This document shows positions 7,776 to 15,551 of a stretch of 37,177 bases of DNA, piece by piece; the first letter of the stretch is position 1, and each line of letters begins with the position of its first letter. The notes beneath the pieces are model-generated. The model did not search any database. It worked only from the letters and a program-made list of their open reading frames with translations, and was not told the DNA's origin. The stretch comes from GCA-2862545 sp047609825 (GTDB lineage: Bacteria; Myxococcota_A; UBA796; GCA-2862545): contig JBLFXJ010000032.1 in the NCBI GenBank assembly GCA_047609825.1, positions 1 to 37,177 of the forward strand. The letters run 5' to 3'. The position numbers and the translations under genes are program-made.

Positions 7776-8744
7776 ATGTCCACCCCAACGCCGGTCGGGG
7801 GTGCGCAGAACGTCACCCGCGCCGTGTGGGATTGGCTCCGGCCGTCGCCGGTGAAGCCGCCGCCGTGGACCATCGTGATCACCGGGGCGAGCGTGGGCAT
7901 CGGGCTGGCGCTGTATCGAGCGCTCGCCGACTCCCCGCATCGATTGGTGCTCACCGCCCGGCCGGGGTCGATGGGACGGTTCGCGGAGCTCGGCCTGGTG
8001 GAGTCGGAGCGCCTCCTGCTCCGCAGCCTGGACGTCACCGAGAAGAGCCAGCAGCGCGCCATGGTGGACGAGCTGGTGGAGCGGTTCGGTGCGGTGGATG
8101 TGCTGGTGAACAACGCCGGGATCTGCTTCCGATCCGTGGTGGAGCACGTGTCGACGGAGGAGCGGCTGGCCCAGACCGACGTGAACTTCCTCGCGCCGAT
8201 GGCGCTCACGAAGCTCTGCCTGCCGGCGATGCGGGCCCAGCGGTTCGGCCGGGTGGTGAACGTGAGCTCGCTGGGCGGGCTGTCAGCGATGCCCACCCTG
8301 GCCGTGTATTCCGCGTCGAAGTACGCGTTGGAAGGGGCGAGCGAGGCGTTGTGGTACGAGGTGCGTCCGTTCAACATCACGGTCTGCCTGATCGAGCCGG
8401 GGTTCGTGAACAGCGACGGGTTCCTCAAGGCGCGGTTCACCGCTGCGGCCCAGCGGTCCTACGATGACCCCACGGATCCCTACCACCGGCACTACCGGCA
8501 GATGCTCCGGCTGACCAAGGCGCTGATGACCCTCACGATGTTCTCGTCGGACAGCGTCGCCCGGCGGATTCGAGGGGTGATCCTGGCGCGGGACCCGCCG
8601 CTACGGGTGGCCGGCACACCGGACGCCTGGCTGTTCGGCATGGCCCGTCGGCTGCTTCCGCAACGGCTGTACCACCTGTTCCTGTACGCCGGGCTGCCCC
8701 GGGTGTGGGAGTGGGGCGGCCGTCGTGGCCCCCACCCGCGCTGA
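7776..8744 (+). CDS. Short-chain dehydrogenase/reductase (SDR)
   Basis: 322 residues, a classical SDR with an N-terminal lead of about 30 residues and a C-terminal extension. The cofactor motif TGASVGIG is at about 36-43, NNAG at about 112-115, the catalytic Ser in NVSS near 164, and YSASK gives Tyr178 and Lys182. It should oxidise or reduce an alcohol/ketone pair with NAD(P). The C-terminal part (from about 245) is Arg-rich and amphipathic, with WLFGMARRLLPQRLYHLFLYAGL, which may touch membranes or form a substrate lid, as in SDRs acting on lipids or sterols; that is inference. It follows the TSP3-like lipoprotein by five bases. Confidence 0.88.
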   Translation: MSTPTPVGGAQNVTRAVWDWLRPSPVKPPPWTIVITGASVGIGLALYRALADSPHRLVLTARPGSMGRFAELGLVESERLLLRSLDVTEKSQQRAMVDELVERFGAVDVLVNNAGICFRSVVEHVSTEERLAQTDVNFLAPMALTKLCLPAMRAQRFGRVVNVSSLGGLSAMPTLAVYSASKYALEGASEALWYEVRPFNITVCLIEPGFVNSDGFLKARFTAAAQRSYDDPTDPYHRHYRQMLRLTKALMTLTMFSSDSVARRIRGVILARDPPLRVAGTPDAWLFGMARRLLPQRLYHLFLYAGLPRVWEWGGRRGPHPR

Positions 8745-8774
8745 GCCGTGGTGAGCGGTTCTGACCCCGCTCGC

Positions 8775-9776
8775 TCAGAACACGTCGTCGATGCCCGCGA
8801 TGACCGTGGACACGTCGGACAGCGCCACGCCCACGCCGCCCCGCATCAGCACCGCCTGCACGCTGATGCTGTCGCCCGGGCTGACGTAGGGCGGCACCGG
8901 CACCGTGACGCCGGCCGAGCCGATCACATCCACCGCGACGTTCTCCATCAGGTACACGGGCGCGGTGACGCCGAGGCAGCCGCCGCCGAGGATTCCCCAG
9001 CACGGACCGTCTCCCTCGCCGGTGAGGCTCGCGCCGAAGTAGACCCTGTCGCCGGGCATCACGTCGCCCACGACGCCGATGGTCAGGGCGCCGCCCGCCA
9101 GCTCGCCCACGAGGTCGATCTGCGGGACGGGGCAGGCGTCGAACGACACCTCGTAGGCACCCAGGTGGTCCGGCGCGTACTCGGGGAAGCAGTAGCCGAG
9201 GTCGAGGTCGTCCTGCGAGGCGTAGCCAGCGAAGCCGTCGTAGGTGTGACCGAAGCCCTCGACCACGATGTACCGGGTGGCGCCGATCTCGCACGGCACG
9301 GTGACCACCTCGGCGTCGCGCTGCTCGCCCGTGCTGAACCCGAGCACGCCCGTGGCCGGATCGAACGTGTCGTCGAGCACGAACAGGTCGAGGTCGCAGT
9401 CGAGGCCGTCGAGGCGCACGGTGACGTCTCCGGTGGCCGGGCAGACCAGTGAGAACACGGCTTCGGGGCCGTTGCCCGGGTACACGCCGCCGCCGATGTC
9501 GTACAGCGGGTCCTCGCACAGGGCCGAGTCGCAGCCGATGCCGGGCACGTTGGTGTAGGTGCAGCTCGACCCCACGAAGCTGTTCAGGTCGGCGAAGTCG
9601 ACCGGGCATTCGGCCCCGAGGAAGTACCCGAAGATCGTGTAGTACAGCGCATCACCGCCGAGCCAGTCGCCCGGGTCGAGCTGACCGGCGCTGACTGTGG
9701 CGCAGCTGACCGGGGTGATGTCCTGCGCTAAGGCAGGGGCGGCGGCAACGATGGCGAGCAGTGGCAGGATGTGCAT
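8775..9776 (-). CDS. Secreted protein of unknown function
   Basis: 333 residues with a clean Sec signal peptide (MHILPLLAIVAAAPALAQ, probable cleavage after ALA). The mature part is acidic, Gly-rich and has about ten Cys, suggesting an extracytoplasmic disulphide-containing beta protein. The middle stretch, with AVFSLVCPATGDVTVRLDG followed by LDLFVLDD, resembles bacterial pre-peptidase C-terminal (PPC) beta-sandwich domains, and a second beta-rich part follows near residues 230-320. No catalytic motif is visible. An AGAGG sits upstream of the ATG, and TATCAT at 9805-9800 (minus) is a plausible -10 box with a 23-base leader. It converges on the SDR gene. Confidence 0.7.
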   Translation of the reverse strand: MHILPLLAIVAAAPALAQDITPVSCATVSAGQLDPGDWLGGDALYYTIFGYFLGAECPVDFADLNSFVGSSCTYTNVPGIGCDSALCEDPLYDIGGGVYPGNGPEAVFSLVCPATGDVTVRLDGLDCDLDLFVLDDTFDPATGVLGFSTGEQRDAEVVTVPCEIGATRYIVVEGFGHTYDGFAGYASQDDLDLGYCFPEYAPDHLGAYEVSFDACPVPQIDLVGELAGGALTIGVVGDVMPGDRVYFGASLTGEGDGPCWGILGGGCLGVTAPVYLMENVAVDVIGSAGVTVPVPPYVSPGDSISVQAVLMRGGVGVALSDVSTVIAGIDDVF

Positions 9777-9831
9777 GGGGACCTCTTGGAGAGGACCGTA
9801 TGATACGCGGCTCAGCGCTTGCTCCGCCCTG

Positions 9832-10692
9832 TCAGGGCGCCTCGGCGGTGAACCAGAGCCACGCGCCTTCGGTCATTCTTGCGGTGGAACCTTTGAAGTT
9901 GCGCCCGCCCGGCCACGCGTGCCCGTGCCCTGCGATCACACACTGCTCGGTGGGTGCGGCGCATGTCCACGTGTAGCAGGTGGTGTCACCGTCTACGGTC
10001 TTCTTCACAGGGGGCACGCATTGATTCGCCCGCTGCCACTCGTCCATGGTGGCCTCGATGGACCGGAAGGTGTGCGCCCCGCGATCGCCGGTGCCGCCGG
10101 CAAGTGGCACCCGGGTGTCGTCCATGCCGTGGTACAGCCGCACGGGCACGGGGTGCTCGCGGCAGACCGACCAGTCGTTCATCGCGGGCGCAGCCGCGGC
10201 TGCGATGGCATCGGGCGGTTCGGCGCCTTCGCACACCCACCGGTGGAGCATCATCCCGCCGTTGCTGAACCCCACCCCGAGCACCCGTCCGGTGGCGCAG
10301 GCCTGAGTCCGTGCCGCGAGCAGGCTGGCGTCGAGGTAGGCCACGTCGTCTACGTCGCGGGCGAGGGCCTCTCCGCAGCACTCCGGGCCCGCGTGCCACG
10401 ACGACCGCGCAGCCCCAACGCCTTGGGGCAGCACGACGACGAACCCGTCCCTGTCAGCGAGCTCGGCATAGCGGGTGATGGTGGCGAACTCGGCCGCAGA
10501 GCTGTTGTTTCCGTGCAGCGCGACCACTGCGTCCCGCGGGCCGGGCCCTGCAGGGAGGTACAGCAGCGCCTCGCGGCCGCTTGCTTGCACCGTGTACCAA
10601 CCGGGCGACACCTCGGCGCACGGGTCGGCCAGCGAGGGGAGCGCCGGGGGGCCGTCGGAGAACCAGCCGCAGCTTGCGAGCAGCCAGAGCAT
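9832..10692 (-). CDS. LpqC-like (PHB depolymerase/feruloyl esterase family) lipoprotein
   Basis: 286 residues. A very short signal MLWLLASC gives a lipobox-like LASC with Cys8. The rest is an alpha/beta-hydrolase of the LpqC/polyhydroxybutyrate depolymerase family: oxyanion region VALHGNNSSAAEF, nucleophile Ser143 in GFSNGG, acid Asp192 in HGMDDTRVP, and His258 in GHGHAWPGG. It should hydrolyse esters at the cell surface; the substrate is open (polyester, feruloyl or acetyl esters). WPGG just after the His is typical of the family. Extra Cys pairs (ECCGE, CYTWTC, EQC) suggest disulphides. No obvious Shine-Dalgarno before the ATG. A paralogue lies at 16922-17875. Confidence 0.85.
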   Translation of the reverse strand: MLWLLASCGWFSDGPPALPSLADPCAEVSPGWYTVQASGREALLYLPAGPGPRDAVVALHGNNSSAAEFATITRYAELADRDGFVVVLPQGVGAARSSWHAGPECCGEALARDVDDVAYLDASLLAARTQACATGRVLGVGFSNGGMMLHRWVCEGAEPPDAIAAAAAPAMNDWSVCREHPVPVRLYHGMDDTRVPLAGGTGDRGAHTFRSIEATMDEWQRANQCVPPVKKTVDGDTTCYTWTCAAPTEQCVIAGHGHAWPGGRNFKGSTARMTEGAWLWFTAEAP

Positions 10693-10844
10693 GTGGCCGC
10701 CTAACGCATGGGACGATGGAGAGCGGGGGGGACGCGGCCCGCATCGGTGGAGCCCCCCCAGGGCTCGATGCGCTCATGCCTCGGCGCGGGACACGGCGTC
10801 CCTCCCGTCGCGAACACTGTAGCGGGAGACTCCGGGCCGCGAAA

Positions 10845-11786
10845 TCACGTGTTCCCGAAAGTGTCTTCGCTGTTCGAAGACACCCGCACACCCGACCAAG
10901 GAGGGCTCGAGAACTCCTGCGCGAGGTGGTCCACGAACAGCCGAACCTTGGCGGTGACGTGACGGTTGTGCGGGTAGACAGCCCACACTCCACGGGAGAC
11001 CGCGAACTCTTCCAGCACCTCGATCAGCGTCCCCGCCCGGAGGTCGGCGGAGACGAGGAACTCAGGCACCCAGGCGATGCCGAGGCCTTGGCGGGCGGCC
11101 GCGAGGAGCACTTCCCCATTGTTGGCCACGAGGCGCCCGTCGACGCGCACCCCGTGCTCGGCGCCCGAGGTGCGGAAGGTCCAGCTCCGCCCGCCGTACT
11201 GGTAGGCGTACAGGAGCTTGGCATGGGCTGCGAGGTCGTCGGGGGCGCTGGGGCGCCCGTGCTCGGAGAGGTAGGCCGGGCTCGCGACGGCCAACATGCG
11301 GTACTTGGCCAGCTTGCGCGCGATGAGGCTGCTGTCGTCGAGCTGCCCCGACCGGACGGCCAGATCGTAGCCTTCGTCGAGCAGGTTCACCCGCCGGTCG
11401 GCGAGGGTGGCCTCGATGTCGAGGCGCGGGTGTCGGGCCATGAACACCGCGATCGGTTGGGCGAGGTAGGCCAGGCCGAACGACATGGGCACGCTGAGGC
11501 GGAGGGTGCCGCGGGGGCAGTCCTGGAGCTGGCTGACGGTCTGCTCGGCCTCCTGCAGGTCGGCGAGCACCTGCCGGGCGCGTTCGTACAGGGTGCGGCC
11601 GCTGTCGGTCAGGGTCTGCTGGCGGGTGGTGCGGTTGAGCAGTCGCGCGCCGAGCCGGTCCTCCAGGGCCGTGATCTGCTTCGACACGTGGGACTTCGAC
11701 ACGCCCAGCGCGCGCGCGGCCGACGAGAACCCGTCGTGGTCGACCACCGCGATGAACAGCTCGAGCGCCTCGAATCGACTGGCCAT
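10845..11786 (-). CDS. LysR-family transcriptional regulator
   Basis: 313 residues, the normal LysR length. The N-terminal winged helix-turn-helix (residues about 5-65) includes FIAVVDHDGFSSAARALGVSKSHVSKQITALEDRLGARLLNRTTR, followed by the linker helix and a C-terminal effector-binding domain (about 90-290) with LAVRSGQLDDSSLIARKL. The GLAYLAQPIAVFMARHPRLDIE and LLAAARQGLGIAWVP segments are typical of the clade whose targets often include neighbouring reductases. It could control the LpqC-like esterase downstream (150 bp gap) or itself. ATG at 11786 follows a G-rich stretch, and TATCCT at 11822-11817 is a possible -10 box. The last codons form a perfect hairpin. Confidence 0.9.
   Translation of the reverse strand: MASRFEALELFIAVVDHDGFSSAARALGVSKSHVSKQITALEDRLGARLLNRTTRQQTLTDSGRTLYERARQVLADLQEAEQTVSQLQDCPRGTLRLSVPMSFGLAYLAQPIAVFMARHPRLDIEATLADRRVNLLDEGYDLAVRSGQLDDSSLIARKLAKYRMLAVASPAYLSEHGRPSAPDDLAAHAKLLYAYQYGGRSWTFRTSGAEHGVRVDGRLVANNGEVLLAAARQGLGIAWVPEFLVSADLRAGTLIEVLEEFAVSRGVWAVYPHNRHVTAKVRLFVDHLAQEFSSPPWSGVRVSSNSEDTFGNT
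10861..10883 (-). terminator. Perfect 9-bp hairpin at the end of the LysR gene
   Basis: GTGTCTTCG (10861-10869), five-base loop, CGAAGACAC (10875-10883). On the minus strand it lies in the last codons of the LysR gene and is followed by TTTCGGG. It may act as an intrinsic terminator overlapping the coding end, but the T-run is only three bases. A further 6-bp hairpin, GAGCCC/GGGCTC, lies at 10750-10766 in the spacer before the esterase gene. Confidence 0.3.
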
Positions 11787-12117
11787 CTGCCCCCCGGTGC
11801 CCTCACTGGCGGGCAGAGGATAGCCGCTGGGGAGAGAGGCATCCGAACCGTTGGAACAACCGTGACTCTCCGTGGCATCTGGGCGGGGTGCTGCGGGCCT
11901 TCAGCCCGGGGTGGGCGCCTCGCGCGCTGCCATCAATGCGAACCCGAGCAGGTTGTCTCCGCGCCATGCGCGGGGTCGCTGCAGTTGCAGTTGGTGGGTC
12001 GGTCAGGTGACCGGGTCCTTGCCATCAGCAAGGTCGACCACTCCGACCGGGTCATCGAAGAGCTGCAGCGGTTCGGCTGAGGCTGGCCCGTTCGAAGTGC
12101 CGCGGCGTCGACCCCAA
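11787..12117. other. Intergenic spacer with a possible gene remnant
   Basis: 331 bp between the LysR start and the end of the WD40 gene. Near the LysR gene it has a G-rich site and TATCCT. From about 11934 to 12080 the plus strand reads through codons ending VLAISKVDHSDRVIEELQRFG and a TGA stop; this looks more protein-like than its surroundings but lacks a good start codon and ribosome binding site. It may be the C-terminal remnant of a lost gene. Nothing else is evident. Confidence 0.35.
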
Positions 12118-13302
12118 TCACTGGTCCGCCAACGCCCGCACCCCCATCAAGTCAGCCATCACCTGCGCGTGCATCTCCTCCGCCTCACCCCCATCCGCCT
12201 CCGCCAGCACCTCCGCGACGGCCATCGCGAACGTGCTCAGGCTCTCCGACGGCCACGCCTCGAGCCAGTCGTCGAGCTCCGAGCTGAACTCGAACGCCAG
12301 ATCCTCGCGGGCGTCGTCGCTCTCTTCCGACATCACCTCCGCGAACAGCTCTACGAGCTCCATCTTCGCGGCGGCACGCGCGTCGAGTTCGAATGGGACA
12401 ACCCCCGAGGGTGGCCGCGCGACGGGCTCTTGCAGGGTCCCGCACCACCCGGCCGCGTCGAACGCCTGCACCCCATCCGCGGTGGCCGCGGCCAGCAACC
12501 TCCCGTCCGGACTCCACGCCAGCCGGGTGGCCGCCACCTCGAGCCCGTGCTGCTCCACCCGACTCTCGGCGTCCCGGATGGACACCCGCCCGCCGCCCGC
12601 GACCGCGAGCGCGCGACCATCGGGGGCCAACGCGAGCCCCTCGACCTCGGCGGACCCAGTCAGTCGGAACGTCGCGAACGGTGGCTCGGCGGAGGTGCCG
12701 ACCGAGACCTCGCGCCCGACCGCGCAGACCATCCGCGATCCATCGGGTGAGAACTGGACGATCGATGGGCTGTGGGACCAGCTCTGATGGGCCTGCGTGC
12801 CGTCCTGGGCGTTGAGCACGGTCCATGAGCCGTCGTCGTTGCCTCCGGCGACCACGTGCATCCCGTCCGGCGTTACGGCGAGCCCCTCGACGCTGCCGTC
12901 CGCGTCGTCCAGCCGCACCGTCCAGCCCGCCTCGCCCGTGTCCACGTTCCACGGGCGCATGGTGCGCCGGGTGTCATAGGCCATGCCGAGGGTGCCGGCG
13001 ACGATCCACAGGTCGTCGAGCCAGGCGACGATGACCTCGGACCCGCCGCCCAGCGTCGTGACCTCCTCGCCATCCGCGGTCCACACCCTGATGCCGCGCT
13101 CAGCCGCCGCGAGCCGAGTCCCGTCGGGCGACCAGGCCGCGGTGTTCCGGGTGGAGAACCGTCGCTTCACCGACCAGGCGGGGGCGCCTTCAGCGGTGAG
13201 CACGAACAGCCCCTCGCGGGTCAGCGCGGCCAGCTTCTGACCGTCGGGGCTCCACTTCAGGTCCACCACGCTGCCGCCCACGCGCCACTGGGTCCATGCC
13301 AT
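12118..13302 (-). CDS. WD40-type beta-propeller protein
   Basis: 394 residues. Repeated blade signatures of the form WSPDGxxLAA occur at about residues 18, 57, 250 and 295, with QFSPDGSRM, VTPDGMHVV and LAPDGRALA between them, giving about seven blades over residues 1-300. The last 90 residues are different: acidic, Glu/Ala-rich and helical (MELVELFAEVMSEESDDARED, then AMAVAEVLAEADGGEAEEMHAQ). No signal peptide, so it should be a cytosolic scaffold or sensor. The function is unknown. ATG at 13302 follows GAGGTGATGG, and TACAGT at 13326-13321 on the minus strand is a possible -10 box. It diverges from the metalloprotease gene. Confidence 0.8.
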   Translation of the reverse strand: MAWTQWRVGGSVVDLKWSPDGQKLAALTREGLFVLTAEGAPAWSVKRRFSTRNTAAWSPDGTRLAAAERGIRVWTADGEEVTTLGGGSEVIVAWLDDLWIVAGTLGMAYDTRRTMRPWNVDTGEAGWTVRLDDADGSVEGLAVTPDGMHVVAGGNDDGSWTVLNAQDGTQAHQSWSHSPSIVQFSPDGSRMVCAVGREVSVGTSAEPPFATFRLTGSAEVEGLALAPDGRALAVAGGGRVSIRDAESRVEQHGLEVAATRLAWSPDGRLLAAATADGVQAFDAAGWCGTLQEPVARPPSGVVPFELDARAAAKMELVELFAEVMSEESDDAREDLAFEFSSELDDWLEAWPSESLSTFAMAVAEVLAEADGGEAEEMHAQVMADLMGVRALADQ

Positions 13303-13387
13303 CCATCACCTCGCCGGCTCACTGTATGTCGTGCCCCCCGAGCGGCCTGTGTCGGACGGTGTCGGGTGCGCGCGCTCTCCCGCAGGA

Positions 13388-13393
13388 TACGCG
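13388..13393 (+). promoter_or_regulatory. Weak candidate leaderless -10 box (TACGCG) for the metalloprotease
   Basis: TACGCG, one base off TACGCT, lies five bases before the ATG at 13399, in the same arrangement as other leaderless candidates in this window. The last base does not fit the TANNNT consensus. Confidence 0.25.
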
Positions 13394-13398
13394 CAGGC

Positions 13399-14643
13399 AT
13401 GCTCTGGTGGTCCTGCCTCGCATTCGTCGGCCGTGACGCCGGGCCACGGCCCGTGCTCTCGGGCCCCGAGGAGGTGGTCGTTTCGGCCGACGGCACCTTC
13501 CTCGTGCACTTCACCCGAGACGGGGGCGATGCGCCCGACGGCGCCGACGGCGATGACGGCGTGCCGCTGGCCATCCGCGCCGTGCTCGACGGCCTCACCC
13601 TCGGCGAGCGGGCGTTCGCTGAGGAGGGCTGGCGCGCGCTCACGCCGGACCTCGGCGATGGCGGGTCCGACGCCATCGACGTGTACATCATGGACCTGGA
13701 CGCCAACGGCTACGCCACGCCAATCCCCGGTGTGGACGGAGACTCCTGCTACATGCGGGTCGACGGCGGGCTCGGCACCCTGGGGGAGATCACCGAGTCG
13801 GTCGCGCTGCACGAGCTGCACCACTGCATCGAATACCGCTACACCCGCACCCACCCGTGGGTGCACGAGGCGGCCGCCACCCACGCGCAGTACACGCACG
13901 TGCTCGATCCGGCCCTCGAGCTCGCCCTGGGCGTGCTGTACGGCGAGCGCCTCGGGCATCCGGAGCGGGCGGCCGACGACCGGGATGGTCGATTCGAATA
14001 TGCGGGGTTCCTCGTGCCCAAGTATTGGGCCGACCGCGCGGGAACGGGCACCCCGCTGCCGGATCTGTGGGAGGCACTGGTCGAGCATGGGGAGGACTGG
14101 GAGTCGGCGTTCGGCGCCGAGGCTCGCCGGCTGTGGGACGAGTCGCTGGTGGAGGCGTGGCTCGAGCACGCCACCTGGAACGCGTTCGCTTGCGCCACCG
14201 ACGACGGCCAGCACTATGACCCGACGGCGCTGCCGTGCATCGCCGAGGTCACCGTGCCCGTGGCCGACTGGGCCGACGGCCCGCTCCTGCTCACCACCGA
14301 GGCGAGCCCCTACACCGCCGCCTATGCCCGCATCCCGGGCGACGGAGACGGCCTCGAGGTGAGCTGTCGGGGTCCGGGTCGGCTCCGCCTGGTGGAGGTG
14401 GATGCGGACGGTGCCCGGGTGCGGCATGCCGACGACATCGATGGCACTGCGCGCCTGGACGGCGTGGAGCACGGCGCGCTGGTGGTGGGCCTGGGTGCGC
14501 AGCGGCCGCTGGACCTCAGCTGCGAGGTGGCGCGGGTGGAGGCGCCGGTGGACACGGGCAAGCCCTCGGCCGACCTGCCGTGCGGCTGTCGCGTGGGGGT
14601 CGCGCCATCGCTCGGCATCGGTTGGTGGCTCGGACGCCGGTGA
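13399..14643 (+). CDS. MXAN_6640-like HExxH putative metalloprotease
   Basis: 414 residues. The zinc motif HELHH is at residues 138-142 (His138, Glu139, His142), and a Glu in WVHEAAATH (about 157) is a candidate third ligand, as in Glu-zincins. Upstream sequence IDVYIMDLDANGYATP...GDSCYMRVD resembles the myxobacterial MXAN_6640-type putative metalloproteases. The N-terminus MLWWSCLAFVGRDAG is a short, weak export signal. After the catalytic part comes a beta-rich region (about 280-390), then DTGKPSADLPCGCRVG and a Trp-containing end finishing in RR, which looks like a shortened MYXO-CTERM tail. It likely acts at or outside the cell envelope. Substrate unknown. An earlier in-frame start is possible, but the ATG chosen starts the hydrophobic stretch. 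Confidence 0.75.
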   Translation: MLWWSCLAFVGRDAGPRPVLSGPEEVVVSADGTFLVHFTRDGGDAPDGADGDDGVPLAIRAVLDGLTLGERAFAEEGWRALTPDLGDGGSDAIDVYIMDLDANGYATPIPGVDGDSCYMRVDGGLGTLGEITESVALHELHHCIEYRYTRTHPWVHEAAATHAQYTHVLDPALELALGVLYGERLGHPERAADDRDGRFEYAGFLVPKYWADRAGTGTPLPDLWEALVEHGEDWESAFGAEARRLWDESLVEAWLEHATWNAFACATDDGQHYDPTALPCIAEVTVPVADWADGPLLLTTEASPYTAAYARIPGDGDGLEVSCRGPGRLRLVEVDADGARVRHADDIDGTARLDGVEHGALVVGLGAQRPLDLSCEVARVEAPVDTGKPSADLPCGCRVGVAPSLGIGWWLGRR

Positions 14644-14693
14644 CCACGCGCCGATAGTTCCCCGATAGACCCGGGTCGGCTGGCCGTGTCAGG

Positions 14694-15551
14694 ATGCGCT
14701 TGTCCGGAGTTCCGTTGCGCCGACTCAGCCCCCTGCTCGCCGCCGGCTGCGTGCTCGTGCTCCAGCCACAGCACCTGTGCGACGAGATCGCCCAGGCCGT
14801 CGCGCTGCGCACCCTGCAGTGCACCGACGACGCCCACACCTCCACCCGCAACCACGACGCGTTCGTCGACGGTGCCAGCTGCAGCATCGACGAATCCCTC
14901 GACAGCGCGTCCGAGCCCCAGTGGGTGATGCGGTGCTCTGCGGCCATCCTCGCGGCAGGCTGCGCGGATGTGCGTGACTTTGGGGACGACGCCGACTTCT
15001 GGCTCTCGCAGCACCGGTCGTGCGGCGATGCGTACAGCGGCGGCGAGTGGGAGCGTCCGGCCACTCCGACCACCCCCACCCAGCCCACGGGCACCACGCC
15101 CACCGACCCCGGCTACATCGGCCCAGGATCATGCAACAACCCGACCGTTGTCGACCTGACCTCTGCGGAGTACGGCCAGGCGGTCCAGATCCATCTGGCG
15201 CAGAACTATGGCGATTCGACGGCGCTGCGGTCGTGCACCCCGACCGGCGTGTCGGACCGCGACGTGGTGTTCCAGCTGGTCACTGACCGGGAGGGCCCGG
15301 TCACCCTCACGCTGTTGAGCATGGTGCCCGAGAGAGAAGATCCGTGGATGGCGATCTACGCGGCGAACCTCGGGTGTGAGGGCGAGCTGGAGCGCTGCTT
15401 CGCGCCGGGCTGGGGCGTGGCGCAGGAGCTGTACAAGCCGCCGAGCGAGTGGACCGAGCGGGTGATCGCGGTGCAGCAGACGGCCAACTACGACTGGTCG
15501 GCCAACTATGTGCAGGTGCTGTTCACCCAGCTCGACCCGAGGAACCCATGA
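14694..15551 (+). CDS. Predicted lipoprotein of unknown function
   Basis: 285 residues. N-terminus MRLSGVPLRRLSPLLAAGC: positively charged start, short hydrophobic run and lipobox (LAAGC, Cys19). The first 110 residues are Cys-rich and helical; a Thr/Pro linker (ATPTTPTQPTGTTPT, about 124-138) follows, then a beta-rich C-terminal domain with four Cys that resembles PPC-like sandwiches (DRDVVFQLVTDREGPVTLTLL). No catalytic motif. The stop overlaps the next start by ATGA, so it is coupled to the following secreted protein and they probably work together. I do not recognise the family. Confidence 0.65.
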   Translation: MRLSGVPLRRLSPLLAAGCVLVLQPQHLCDEIAQAVALRTLQCTDDAHTSTRNHDAFVDGASCSIDESLDSASEPQWVMRCSAAILAAGCADVRDFGDDADFWLSQHRSCGDAYSGGEWERPATPTTPTQPTGTTPTDPGYIGPGSCNNPTVVDLTSAEYGQAVQIHLAQNYGDSTALRSCTPTGVSDRDVVFQLVTDREGPVTLTLLSMVPEREDPWMAIYAANLGCEGELERCFAPGWGVAQELYKPPSEWTERVIAVQQTANYDWSANYVQVLFTQLDPRNP

